DNA from: Roseiarcus sp963767245
Lineage (GTDB): Bacteria; Pseudomonadota; Alphaproteobacteria; Rhizobiales; Beijerinckiaceae
Assembly: GCA_963767245.1 (NCBI GenBank)
Contig: CAVYDG010000007.1
Coordinates: 1 to 64,000, forward strand
Reading direction: 5' to 3'
Length of the DNA: 64,000 nt
The notes below the pieces were generated by a model. That model saw only the letters and a list, made by a program, of their open reading frames with translations. It was not told where the DNA came from and did no database searches. Shown here one piece after another: positions 52,061 to 61,229 of this stretch (positions are counted from its first letter, which is position 1; the number at the start of each line of letters is the position of its first letter). The position numbers and the translations under genes were made by a program.

Positions 52061-53611
52061 ATGCCAGCGGAAAGAGTTTCGATGCGCCAGGCGCGCGAGA
52101 TCATTCGTCTGAAGTTTTCAGTCAGCCTGCCGACGCGCGAGATCGCGCGGCGTCTCGGCCTCGCGCCTTCGACGGTTCGAGAGACGTTGGTCCGTTTGGA
52201 GAGCGCTGGGCTTTCTTGGCCGTTGCCGGAGGGGATCGGCGACGCCGAACTGGAGGCGGCGCTTTACGCCAATCGTAAAAGCAAACGGGGACACCGCCGC
52301 CATGCCGAGCCGGATTGGCCCGCGGTCCATCGAGAGTTGAAGCGCAAGCACGTCACTCTGCTGATCGTCTGGGACGAATATGTCGCGGCCAACCCCGGCG
52401 GCTACAGCTATTCGCGGTTTTGCGAACTCTATCGCGGCTTTGAAGCGAAGCTGTCGCCGACGATGCGGCAGACGCACGCGGCGGGCGAACGATTGTTCGT
52501 CGATTACGCGGGCGACGGGGTCCCGGTTGTCGTTGACCGGCTCACCGGGGAAATCCGCATGGCGCAGATCTTCGTCGCCGTGCTCGGCGCCTCGAGCTTC
52601 ACCTTCGCGCACGCGAGTTGGACGCAGGCGCTCCCCGACTGGATCGACGCCCATGTGCGCGCGCTCGAGGCGATCGGCGGCGTCCCGCAATTGCTCGTGC
52701 CGGACAATACGAAGACCGCCGTCATCAAGGCCTGCCTTTACGATCCTCAGGTCAATCGGACCTATGCCGAAATGGCGGCGCATTACGGAGCCGCCATTTT
52801 GCCGGCGCGGCCCCGGCGGCCCCGGGACAAAGCCAAGGTTGAGCAGGCCGTGCTCATCGTCGAGCGATGGCTGCTCGGGCGGCTGCGTCACCGAACCTTT
52901 TACAGCCTGGTGGACGTCAACGCGGCGATCGCCGATCTCATGACGCACCTCAATGAACACCACCCGATCCGCCGGCTCGGCGCAACGCGCCGGCAATTGC
53001 TGGAGGAGGTCGATCGCCCGGCGCTGACGTCGCTGCCAGCTGAGCCGTACGAGTTCTCCGAATGGCGGACATGCCGCGTCGGCATCGACTATCACGTCGA
53101 GGTCGCCGCCCATTATTACAGTGTGCCCCATCGCTTCGCCCGCGCCGAGGTCGACGCGCGGCTGACGGTGCGGACCGTCGAGATTTTCCTCAAGGGCGAG
53201 CGGATCGCCGCGCATGTGCGCGCCAGCGGCAACCATAAGCACACCACCGTCTCCGAGCACATGCCGTCCAGCCATCGGCGCTACGCCGGCTGGACGATCG
53301 AGCGTATCCGCGCCGATGCGCGCCTGATCGGGGCGGCGACGGCGGCCCTGTGCGAACTGATCCTTGAGGCGCGACCGCATCCCGAGCAGGGCTTTCGCGC
53401 CTGCCTAGGCATCGTCCGGCTCGCGGGTCCCCATGGCGCCGAGCGCCTAGAAGCCGCCGCCGAACGCGCCATCAACATCGGCGCGCGGACCTACGGCTCG
53501 GTCAAATCCATCCTCGACAACAACCTCGACCGGCGTCCCGCGCGCCAGCGCTCCACGGACGGAACGCCGATCCTGCACGCCAACATCCGTGGGCCGCGCT
53601 ACTACAATTAG
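52061..53611 (+). CDS. istA: IS21 transposase IstA
   Basis: The 516-residue protein has an N-terminal HTH (RLKFSVSLPTREIARRLGLA cut to TREIARRLGLAPSTV), the DDE integrase core with Asp in LFVDYAGDGVPVV, Asp in LLVPDNTKTAVIKA and Glu in DKAKVEQAVLIVERW, and a C-terminal DNA-binding part (YSVPHRFARAEVDARL, HKHTTVSEHMPSSHRRYA). The start ATG 52061 follows GGGAGCG. Complete; coupled with istB. Confidence 0.93.
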   Translation: MPAERVSMRQAREIIRLKFSVSLPTREIARRLGLAPSTVRETLVRLESAGLSWPLPEGIGDAELEAALYANRKSKRGHRRHAEPDWPAVHRELKRKHVTLLIVWDEYVAANPGGYSYSRFCELYRGFEAKLSPTMRQTHAAGERLFVDYAGDGVPVVVDRLTGEIRMAQIFVAVLGASSFTFAHASWTQALPDWIDAHVRALEAIGGVPQLLVPDNTKTAVIKACLYDPQVNRTYAEMAAHYGAAILPARPRRPRDKAKVEQAVLIVERWLLGRLRHRTFYSLVDVNAAIADLMTHLNEHHPIRRLGATRRQLLEEVDRPALTSLPAEPYEFSEWRTCRVGIDYHVEVAAHYYSVPHRFARAEVDARLTVRTVEIFLKGERIAAHVRASGNHKHTTVSEHMPSSHRRYAGWTIERIRADARLIGAATAALCELILEARPHPEQGFRACLGIVRLAGPHGAERLEAAAERAINIGARTYGSVKSILDNNLDRRPARQRSTDGTPILHANIRGPRYYN

Positions 53612-53621
53612 GAGAAACGAC

Positions 53622-54368
53622 TTGCTCAAGCATCCCACCCTCGATCAACTCAGCGCTCTTGGCCTGCATGGCATGGCCAAGGCCTTCGCCGAACTCGTCG
53701 CCAACGGGGAAGCCGGAGGCCTCGGCCATCACGAATGGCTCGGGCTTCTGCTCGATCGCGAGGCGTCCTGGCGACAGGACAAGCGCTTCGCGGCGCGGCT
53801 GCGCGTCGCCAAACTGCGCCAACAGGCCAGCGTCGAAGATATCGATTATCGAAGTCCCCGCGGCCTTGACCGCGCGCGGTTCCAAAAGCTGGTCGAGGGC
53901 GAGTGGATCAACGCCCATGACAATTTGGTTCTCGTCGGGCCGACAGGCGTCGGCAAAAGTTGGCTGGCCTCAGCGCTTGGCCACAAAGCCTGTCGCGACA
54001 ATCGGTCGGTCCTCTACCAGCGGGCGCCCCGTCTGTTTGAGGACCTCGCGCTGGCCCGCGGCGACGGGCGTCATCCCCGCATCTTACGCAACCTCGGCCG
54101 AGCCGACCTTTTGATCCTCGATGACTGGGGGCTTGAGCCGCTCGACGCAGCCGCGCGCCATGATCTGCTGGAAATCTTCGAAGAGCGCTACGGACGCCGC
54201 TCCACGGTGATCACCTCCCAGCTTCCGATCGACCGTTGGCACGAAATCATCGGCGATCCAACCTACGCCGACGCCATTCTGGACCGTCTCGTCCACAACG
54301 CTCATCGCATCGAGCTCGCCGGCGAAAGCCTGCGTCGGACCCAAGCAAAGCAATCGAGGAAGGCTTGA
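53622..54368 (+). CDS. istB: IS21 helper ATPase IstB
   Basis: The DnaA/DnaC-like AAA+ protein of about 248 residues contains the IS21-specific start TLDQLSALGLHGMAKAFAEL, Walker A LVGPTGVGKSWLASALG, Walker B LLILDDWGLEPLD and the sensor region RRSTVITSQLPIDRWH. I choose TTG 53622, which has AGGAGA 6 bp upstream and begins with the family sequence LLKHPTLDQL; an in-frame ATG at 53589 lies inside istA. It assists IstA in target selection. Confidence 0.92.
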   Translation: MLKHPTLDQLSALGLHGMAKAFAELVANGEAGGLGHHEWLGLLLDREASWRQDKRFAARLRVAKLRQQASVEDIDYRSPRGLDRARFQKLVEGEWINAHDNLVLVGPTGVGKSWLASALGHKACRDNRSVLYQRAPRLFEDLALARGDGRHPRILRNLGRADLLILDDWGLEPLDAAARHDLLEIFEERYGRRSTVITSQLPIDRWHEIIGDPTYADAILDRLVHNAHRIELAGESLRRTQAKQSRKA

Positions 54369-54503
54369 CCCAACACCATAGCCGGTGACAACAATCCATC
54401 GGCCAGCGAGGCGCGCGACCCGGGCGGCATCATTCCGTTACGGTGGGCGGCATCATTCAGGAATCCCGGGCGGCATTATCCCGTTACACCCGGGCGGCTT
54501 CGT

Positions 54504-54615
54504 CGGAATCGGCACCTATCATGTCCGAGAGTTTGGAAAGTCGCCAGAAAAGGGTGACAATGATCGCATCGTTGAGTGGCTGAAAAAAGCGGTGGCCGGG
54601 AACCTCGAGCCTTAG
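54504..54615 (+). pseudogene. 3' remnant of an unknown gene cut by IS21
   Basis: Directly right of the IS the frame reads VGIGTYHVREFGKSPEKGDN, then DRIVEWLKKAVAGNLEP and stops at 54615. It looks like the true C-terminus of a small protein whose beginning was separated by the IS. No family recognised. Confidence 0.35.
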
Positions 54616-54639
54616 CGGGGCGCTTTTCCTGCGGCTGCC

Positions 54640-55640
54640 CTATCCCGAGCGCGCCAGTTCCTTCCGCACCTGGGCGGCTGGCTTGTCCGACCGGAGCCCG
54701 ATGTAACCGTCTGCCGCAACAGACCGTCCGCCGTCCACGTCAGATAGGTGATCTCGGCGACCAGCTGCGGCTCAACCCAATGAACTCGGGACACCTCAAG
54801 CGGCGATCCGAAACGGGTTTTGCGCGGCGGCGGAGCGCTTAGCGGGGAGCGCGCCCGCGCCAGGGGCTCGAGCCGCCGTCGCAGGTCCGCGAGCACGTTG
54901 CCCGGCATTCCCGTGCCGACTCGTCCCGCATAGATGAGCCTGCCATCGTCGCTATGGTAGCCGAGCAACAGCGCCCCGAGATAGGGCCGCGATCCTTCGG
55001 GGTCGGTCCAGCCTACGACGACGAATTCCTGCCGGTTGAGGCATTTCGATTTTCGCCACAACTCCCGATTTCCAGGCGCATAGGGCGCATCGATCGTCTT
55101 CGACACGACGCCTTCGAAACCAAGTTTGCAGGCGTGCTGGCGGACGATCTCGCCGTGGCCGGTTTCGTGGGCGTTTAATTGGACGTCGGCCGCGTCCGCG
55201 ATCATCGGCTCCAGAAGTGCTTTGCGCTCGATGAGCGGCAAGCCGGCAGTGTCTAGCCCGTCAAGATGCAGAAGATCGAAAGCGTAATAGACTAGGCGGA
55301 CGCCGCGCTCGCCGTCGCTCGCGGCCTGCGTCTGCGAAAAGCTCGGCAAGCCATCGTCGCCCACGCCGCATAGCTCGCCGTCGAGATAGGCCGTCTTCGC
55401 CGCGACCTTCGCCAGCGCGGCAACCACGCTCGGATATTTGTCGGACCAGTCGAGCCCAGTCCGCGTGAGCAATTGCGCGCGGCCGCGCTCGATCCGCGCC
55501 GCCATGCGAAACCCATCAAGCTTGATCTCATGTACCCATTGAGGCCCCGAACGGGCGGCTTCGGCCAATTGGGTCAGCTGCGGCGGAATCCAGCGTGGAA
55601 GCTCGAGCGCCTTGGACGAACGCTTTGCAACGCGCGGCAT
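54640..55640 (-). CDS. ATP-dependent DNA ligase, LigD ligase-domain type, frameshifted at the 3' end
   Basis: The protein of about 333 residues has the ligase motif I WVHEIKLDGFRMAARIE (AMP-binding Lys), motif III YYAFDLLHLDGLD, motif IV GFEGVVSKTIDAPYAPG, motif V WRKSKCLNRQEFVVVGW and the OB-fold domain (GALLLGYHSDDGRLIYAGRVGTG). Near the end the frame leaves the family after LLRQTV. Restoring one T in a GTT(T)AC run at about 54714 gives YIGLRSDKPAAQVRKELARSG with a stop at 54640, the normal ending; as written the frame stops at 54612. Ligases of this kind serve Ku-dependent end joining. No ku gene or polymerase/nuclease domain is present here, so it is a stand-alone ligase. Confidence 0.87.
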
Positions 55641-55799
55641 GGACCCTCAACGTGAACTTGGCGGCTTTCGGTTCACCGCTGGGACGCTCATATGGACACG
55701 AGTCGGCGCGACCGCTATCCCCCAGCCCACGTGCTACCCTCCACACCCTCACAAGGAGCCGCGAGTTAGAGAGCTTCCGCGGTAGTTGGGGAGATCGAG

Positions 55800-55952
55800 G
55801 TGCAGTACCTACGCATCTACGCGACTTCGGACGGAGAGACACATTTTGGCGACGTCGACCTACCGACAACCAATGCGTCTCTGTTCCCCGATGAAGCGCC
55901 GTTCGAGCTGTCCGGTCGCTATCCGACCCACGAGTGTCCGCTTTTTGCCTAT
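55800..55952 (+). pseudogene. Cupin-like hypothetical protein, cut by IS1182
   Basis: From GTG 55800 (GGGGAG upstream) the frame reads VQYLRIYATSDGETHFGDVD, then LPTTNASLFPDEAPFELSGR, which matches the N-terminal part of a conserved small cupin-like protein family of Proteobacteria. It enters the IS end at 55953. I could not recognise its 3' part beyond the element. Confidence 0.55.
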
Positions 55953-57480
55953 TGCGTTGAAAAACTCCGCTTGATTCGGACGCCGGTGGCTGATTCTCTT
56001 CTCTTGGGAGCAGGAGATTCGGCCGATGATGGGCGAGCGGCGGGTGATGCAGGAGGCGCTGTTTTACGGCTTCAGCCTCGAGCGGCACGTCCCCGACAAT
56101 CACATGCTTCGCAGGATCGACCGTTTCGTTGACCTGTCGGAACTGAGGGCGCACTTGGGCCCCTACTACAGCGATGTGGGACGGCCCTCGATCGATCCCG
56201 AGCTGATGATGCGCATGCTGATCGTGGGCTACTGCTTTGGCATTCGCTCGGAGCGGCGGCTGTGCGACGAGGTCCACCTCAATCTGGCTTATCGCTGGTT
56301 CTGTCGCTTGGGTCTCGACGGCGATGTCCCCGATCATTCGACGTTTTCCAAGAACCGCCACGGCCGTTTCCGAGAGAGCGATCTCCTGCGCAAGCTGTTC
56401 GAGACCGTGGTGGCGCGCTGCATGAAGGAAGGGATCGTGGGCGGCGAAGCCTTTGCGGTTGACGCCAGCATTATCGTGGCCGACGCTCATCGCAGGCGCG
56501 GCGTCGCAAAGATCGAGGACCTCGATCCGACGTCCAATCGGGCGGTCGCGGAATATCTCTCGGTCCTCGACGACGCGGCCTTCGGCGGCGCGACGCCGGT
56601 CGAGCCGAAGTTGCTCTCGCCAACCGATCCGGCGGCCCGCTACACAGCTGCGGCCAACACTCCCGCGGTTTACGCCTATTCCGACAACTATCTCATTGAT
56701 CTCAAGAAGGCGGTGATCATGGACGTCGAGGCGACGACGGCGATTCGTCAGGCCGAAGTCGGTGCGGCCAAGACAATGCTCGATCGCACGACCGAACAGT
56801 TCGATATCACGCCTTCGCGCCTGGTCGCTGATGCGGGCTACGGCTCGGCCGAGATGATCGAGTGGCTGGTGGACGAGCGCGGGATCGAGCCGCACGTCAA
56901 CTGATGGACAAGTCCGAACGCACGGACGGGACCTTCTCGCGCAGCGACTTCGCCTACGATCCGGATCGCAACCTCTATGTCTGCCCCGGCGGCAAAGAGT
57001 TAAGGAAATACCACCGCGCTTTCTCCAAGCCACGCCAGGGGCTGACGAAGGAAGGAACGCTGATCTACTTCGCCAGCAAGCGCGACTGCGAGGCCTGCGC
57101 GCTCAAGCCCACATGCTGCCCGAACGCACCCGCACGCAAGATCGCGCGCTCGGTCCACGAAGCTGCTCGCGACAAGGCGCGCGCAATTGTAAAGACCGAG
57201 GCCTACGCTGTCTCACGCCGCCAACGAAAGAAGGTTGAGATGCTCTTCGCTCACCTGAAGCGGATCCTCAGGCTCGACCGATTGCGCCTGCGCGGGCCGA
57301 GCGGAGCCAAAGATGAGTTCCTGTTGGCGGCCACCGCCCAAAACTTGAGGAAACTGGCAAAGATCATCCCCCTTCCGGCGCCGGTCTTCGTCACGTGAGG
57401 GGGAGCGGCCTCACTCGGCCGCCCTGACTGTCATCGCAACCGCTATTCGCTCTCGTCGGCCAAGCGGGTTCTTCAACACA
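55953..57480 (+). mobile_element. Second IS1182-family insertion sequence
   Basis: About 1.53 kb between imperfect inverted repeats TGCGTTGAAAAACTCCGCTTG (cut: TGCGTTGAAAAACTC and the right-end TGTGTTGAAGAACCC) at 55953 and 57480. The transposase gene inside is frameshifted. It is distinct in sequence from the IS1182 element at 9.2-10.8 kb. Confidence 0.82.
56026..57398 (+). pseudogene. IS1182-family transposase, frameshifted
   Basis: The first frame encodes LERHVPDNHMLRRIDRFVDL, RPSIDPELMMRMLIVGYCFG, VPDHSTFSKNRHGRFRE, the first Asp in AFAVDASIIVADA and the second in LVADAGYGSAEMIEWL, then stops at 56902-56904. The other frame continues MDKSERTDGTFSRSDFAYDP, CPGGKELRKYHRAF and the Glu region KKVEMLFAHLKRILRLDRLR to 57398. 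One base is missing near 56898. The element is probably immobile unless the shift is an error. Confidence 0.87.
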
Positions 57481-57542
57481 ATTCCGCCCTAAGCGGCAGT
57501 TCGCTCCAACAGCCGGGCCTCTCGACCGCCTCACGGGATTGC

Positions 57543-57896
57543 CTAGCTCGTCGCTATGACACCTGCGGCCCAGCAGGCAGCGAAAATCGCGACGAACGGC
57601 AGCCACGTCCCGATGACGCTTCGGAACATGGCGTAGCTGCGTTCAAAGAGCGGTGCGACTACCAGCGCGTCGAGCAGCATCACAATGATCGTGATCGCAG
57701 CGGCCCGCAGAAGAGGATCGAAAGCCGGCGCGAGTTCTCTGTGCAGCGCGGCGGCGAGGAAGGCCAAGACCAGCGCGGCGAGGAGGTGAACGCGCAGAGT
57801 TGTGTCGATCGACCACAGCTTGCGACCGACCGCGATGACCGCGCCGCACGCGGCCCAAAGGGACAGTGCGAGCCCAACGAGTTCAACCCAAGCCAT
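57543..57896 (-). CDS. Small four-helix membrane protein
   Basis: From ATG 57896 the 117-residue product (MAWVELVGLALSLWAACGAV...) has four hydrophobic segments (VHLLAALVLAFLAAALH, AAITIIVMLLDALVVAPLF, GTWLPFVAIFAACWAAGVIA). It lies 56 bp after the FAD oxidase gene on the same strand and may be co-expressed. No family recognised; such proteins are often seen as uncharacterised inner-membrane proteins. Confidence 0.6.
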   Translation of the reverse strand: MAWVELVGLALSLWAACGAVIAVGRKLWSIDTTLRVHLLAALVLAFLAAALHRELAPAFDPLLRAAAITIIVMLLDALVVAPLFERSYAMFRSVIGTWLPFVAIFAACWAAGVIATS

Positions 57897-57952
57897 CCGG
57901 GTCCGTCCAGCGGCCAAAGCTGCTCGGCATAGCTCCAAGCCCGGCTCCCCTA

Positions 57953-59752
57953 TCATTTAACGCGGGTGAACCCGTCGGCGCTCCAGGCCTCGCTGCCGAC
58001 GCCGTGATGGAGGAAGAAAAGACCATCGGGATCGTATTTCTGTTTGATCGCGCGTAACCGCGGGTAGTTGTCGCCCCAGAACGAGTCCTGCCAATTCGGC
58101 TCGAAGTAGTCGGTCTCCCAGACATAAGAGGCGGGGCGTGGCGTGAGCTTGCGCAGTTCGCGCATCGCCGCCGTCACGGCGGCGGCGTCGCGCCGGGCCT
58201 TCTCTACGTCGGGCTCATGTCCCGGCACGCCGGGATAGGCCGGCGGCGCACCGGCCCCACAGATGGCGAGCGCGAAAGCGTCGAGGACGGCAGGGTTCAT
58301 CGCGGTGCCACTGGTCGCCTCGATCGCTTCGGTCTGTCCGCCAGCTAGTCCCTTGCCGAAGTAGATCTCCACCTGCGAGTGTCCTGCCGCGGCGGTCAGC
58401 GCGTCGACAAGGCGTTCGTGCTGATCGGCTTCGAGGAGGGACGCAGGCAGCCATGTGGATTGATAAGCGTGGATGACCTGACCCGCCTCGTCGACGTTTC
58501 CCACATAGTAGATGTTGGCGGGCGGCGCGCCCGGGCGATCGTCGGCGATGACCGCGCCGGGGATTTGCCGAAGCGTTGCTGGGTCCCAGAACCCGCGTCC
58601 CGGCGCGGCCAAAACCTGAAGCGGCGAAACGACGGCGAAGTCCTGCGGCGACGCGACGATCCAGTCGAAGAAGGGACGCCAGACCGCCTCCGCCTCATCT
58701 CGGCCGAGGCCGTGAAATAGCATTTGGATCCTGAGACGCCGCCCTCGCTGCAAGCGGAATTGCTCGCCCCATTGCGGGTTGAAGAGCGCTTCTGCGTAGA
58801 AATCGAACGCCTTCGCCACGAGGCGGCGGTAGGCTTCATCGGATGCGGCGTCGATCGTCGCACGGACGGCGCCGATGACCTCGGGAAGCTCGTGCGTGCG
58901 CAGCGTCGCGCGCGTAACAACGCCAAAGCCGCTTCCGCCGCCCCTCAGCGCCCAGAAGAGGTCGGCGTTCGTGCAGGCGTTGGCAAGCTTCACAGCGCCA
59001 TCGGCGGTCACCACCTCAGCCTCGATCAGGTTGGCCGCGGCCGTGCCGAAGGCCTTGGAGAGACTACCGAAGCCGCCGCCGTTGACGAAGCCCGCGACGC
59101 CCACGGTCAGACAACCACCGCCCTGCACGTAGCGTCCAGCCTTGACCATCACCTCTTGATAGACGCGTCCCCAGATTGCGCCAGCTTCGATTGAAACCGC
59201 CGCCTGCGGCTGAGCGCGTCCTTCGCAGTCGGAGCCGACGAAGGCGTCGTGCAGGACTACGGCTTCCATCGGCCGCGTCCAGATCAAGAGCGAGTCGGCA
59301 GCGTTCGACGTTCCCTGGTAGCTGTGCCCGCCCCCTCTGATGACGAGGCGGAGGTTGTGTGTCCGCGCGAAGTTCACCGCTGCGGCCACGTCGGCAGCCG
59401 ATTTTGCGACAACCGCATATACGCTTGGGCGCGATGTCCATGCGCCGACCCAGCCGAGCGTCTGCGTCAAGCCGACCTCGTCGCCGAGGTAGTACGGGTT
59501 CTTAATCTCCTTCGCGAGATAGGCGCGGGCCTCTGACGGCGACCCGCCCATGCAGGCGGACATCGGCGAGACGACCTTGACGAGCTGGCCGTCGAGCCGG
59601 CGCCCAAGCTCCGCCCAGGTTTCCCCGGACGGCCAGTTTGGATCGCCAGGACGCGCACGCGCGAAAGGAGCCGCGGCGGCCTGGCTCGTCGATTCAGCGA
59701 GGAGGCTCGGCAGCGCAGCTATGATCCTGAGGAGACTCCTGCGGTCCATCAT
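57953..59752 (-). CDS. Secreted berberine-bridge-type FAD-linked oxidase
   Basis: The 599-residue protein has an N-terminal export signal (MMDRRSLLRIIAALPSLLAE, with RR as in Tat signals), the FAD-binding PCMH domain with the flavin-attached His in RLVIRGGGHSYQGTSN, GRYVQGGGCLTVGVAGFVNG and ALRGGGSGFGVVT, and the BBE C-terminal segment FWGDNYPRLRAIKQKYDPDG with LFFLHHGVGSE. The second covalent Cys may be the one in GGGCLTVG. Enzymes of this type oxidise sugars, alkaloids or aromatic alcohols and release hydrogen peroxide. ATG 59749 directly follows ATG 59752; either may start. Substrate unknown. Confidence 0.88.
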   Translation of the reverse strand: MMDRRSLLRIIAALPSLLAESTSQAAAAPFARARPGDPNWPSGETWAELGRRLDGQLVKVVSPMSACMGGSPSEARAYLAKEIKNPYYLGDEVGLTQTLGWVGAWTSRPSVYAVVAKSAADVAAAVNFARTHNLRLVIRGGGHSYQGTSNAADSLLIWTRPMEAVVLHDAFVGSDCEGRAQPQAAVSIEAGAIWGRVYQEVMVKAGRYVQGGGCLTVGVAGFVNGGGFGSLSKAFGTAAANLIEAEVVTADGAVKLANACTNADLFWALRGGGSGFGVVTRATLRTHELPEVIGAVRATIDAASDEAYRRLVAKAFDFYAEALFNPQWGEQFRLQRGRRLRIQMLFHGLGRDEAEAVWRPFFDWIVASPQDFAVVSPLQVLAAPGRGFWDPATLRQIPGAVIADDRPGAPPANIYYVGNVDEAGQVIHAYQSTWLPASLLEADQHERLVDALTAAAGHSQVEIYFGKGLAGGQTEAIEATSGTAMNPAVLDAFALAICGAGAPPAYPGVPGHEPDVEKARRDAAAVTAAMRELRKLTPRPASYVWETDYFEPNWQDSFWGDNYPRLRAIKQKYDPDGLFFLHHGVGSEAWSADGFTRVK

Positions 59753-60060
59753 CGCCTCCCGACCTCACGCCACCGCGGGCCGTGATGATCTTCGAGTGAC
59801 ACGAGACTATAACCCATCTTGGCGGTCACCGGCGGCTCGCGCGACACGATCGTGGCGCTGCTTGAGCAGGTGCTCGCGATCATTGCTTTGTGCGCGACCT
59901 ATTGACTACCCGCTCCCGGCGCAACTCCGCCCTCAGCAGAAGACCGCTTTCTAGCGCATCCCGCCCGTTCACCGGAGCCGATCGGGAATGTCGCCTTCGG
60001 GTCCAGGCTGTGTGAACGTCGGTTGAGTTAAAATCTTGACGCATTGAGTCGGGGTTCTTG
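59753..60060. other. Gap with no recognised gene
   Basis: About 300 bp between the secreted oxidase and an IS fragment. Only short unlikely frames are present. Confidence 0.4.
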
Positions 60061-60300
60061 ATGAAGCGCTTTGTCGAGGGTGAGGATCGGCGGCAGGGCG
60101 TTTTGCTTCCGGAGTATCTCGACGACTTTGTAGCTGAGGAGAACCAGGTCCGAGTCATCGAGGCGTTCGTTGACGAGCTGGATTTGCGGGGGCTGGGGTT
60201 TGAGGGCGTGGTGCCGGAGGCGACGGGCCGTCCGGCCTACCATCCCGCCACGATGCTGAAGATCTACCTCTACGGCTATCTCAATCGCATCCAGTCGAGC
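60061..60300 (+). pseudogene. N-terminal fragment of a third IS1182-type transposase
   Basis: MKRFVEGEDRRQGVLLPEYL, then DDFVAEENQVRVIEAFVDEL and RPAYHPATMLKIYLYGYLNR are the usual first 80 residues of a common IS1182-type enzyme. After IQSSR the match ends and the frame runs antisense into the next gene, so only a relic remains. Confidence 0.82.
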
Positions 60301-60328
60301 CGGTCCAGCACAAGACGGGCCATCTGGT

Positions 60329-60964
60329 TCAGTTTGAGATCACGGAACAGATCCGAACCTCGCTGCAGGACTGATTGAACGTGCGCCCCACAGTGGGGAG
60401 CGCGGGAAATTCTCGAAGAACGTCGGGTTGAGACAGCAACACGAAGAGACAGGTTGCCTCCGACTTGGCCACGCTGAGGCCGACCAGTTCCGCAATTTCG
60501 AGCCCCATCCAGTCGGCCGCTGATAGCTCTTGGTGCCGCCTTTCACTTGGCCGCTTTCCCAAGGATTTGATCCTTCCGGCCCGAAGAAGCTGAACCAGGT
60601 GGTCTTCGATTGGAAAGAGAGGGAGTCGCGCGAGATCACTTTCATCGCCTTCCGACTGCTCCTGCCTCTGAGACTCATCAGGTCCATGTTCGCTGAGGCT
60701 TTCCGGCTCGTCGTTCCGCACCGAAGACAATTTAATGGGAGGCGGCCTGCCGCTTGTGCGCCAGAGTTCCGCGTTGACGTCTTGGCCCTGTCTCCTTGCT
60801 CGCTCCAAATAGAGTCCGATGCGTGACGCAAGCGCCACCGGCGCTCCTTTGAAATTCGCGGGTTTCGCCGCCCAGGAAACGAGTTCCGGATGCCTTGTGA
60901 GGGCCCAGGCCTTCGCCTGATCGAGCGACCAATAAGGAGCGGAAAATTCGAGCTTCACGCGCAC
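60329..60964 (-). CDS. Hypothetical protein, possibly with altered C-terminus
   Basis: From GTG 60964 the 211-residue frame starts VKLEFSAPYWSLDQAKAWAL, and goes on RHPELVSWAAKPANFKGAPV, an acidic middle (SLSEHGPDESQRQEQSEGDE) and LSAADWMGLEIAELVGLSVA with LRAGRIKSLGKRPSERRHQE. The opening WSLxQAxAW occurs in uncharacterised proteins of Rhizobiales islands. The last 15 residues or so overlap the junction with the IS fragment and may not be native. A much longer upstream frame to 61321 is antisense to IS66 remains and is not accepted. Confidence 0.5.
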   Translation of the reverse strand: MRVKLEFSAPYWSLDQAKAWALTRHPELVSWAAKPANFKGAPVALASRIGLYLERARRQGQDVNAELWRTSGRPPPIKLSSVRNDEPESLSEHGPDESQRQEQSEGDESDLARLPLFPIEDHLVQLLRAGRIKSLGKRPSERRHQELSAADWMGLEIAELVGLSVAKSEATCLFVLLSQPDVLREFPALPTVGRTFNQSCSEVRICSVISN

Positions 60965-61229
60965 ACCTCGCGCCGCACCGTGGAGGTCGCGAGGGCGGCG
61001 GGCGGTGTATTCCCGCGTTCGGCTGGCCAGCCTAGCCCTCGCGATTCGCACTGTAGCATTGGGCGGCCGGAAAGCCGCCCCGGTTGGAAGTGCGCATGCT
61101 CCGCTCAGCTTCCGCGCACTTGCAAGCAGGGCCAAATTGTTCGGAGCAAATTGGCTCTCAACTTCGAGCATGTTCATCGCCAGAGCTTCGGCGAATGCAT
61201 TGCCCGCTCGGCGGTCATGGACTTCGAGG

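Larger units (their letters stand above)
51881..54502 (+). mobile_element. IS21-family insertion sequence
   Basis: The element contains istA and istB between multiple terminal repeats. On the left, about five units of the type ATGATGCCGCCCACC lie between 51885 and 51990. On the right, four inverted units (GGTGGGCGGCATCAT type) lie between 54419 and 54502. The outermost CGAAGCCGCCC motif occurs at both ends. Such repeated ends bind IstA. Exact tips and the target duplication are not certain. Confidence 0.85.

Noticed and set aside
52118..53380. Long leftward reading frame of 420 residues
   Set aside because: Antisense to istA, which has all catalytic motifs.
55528..57033. Long leftward reading frame of 501 residues
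   Set aside because: Runs antisense through the cupin-like relic and IS1182 transposase; arginine-rich with no domain.
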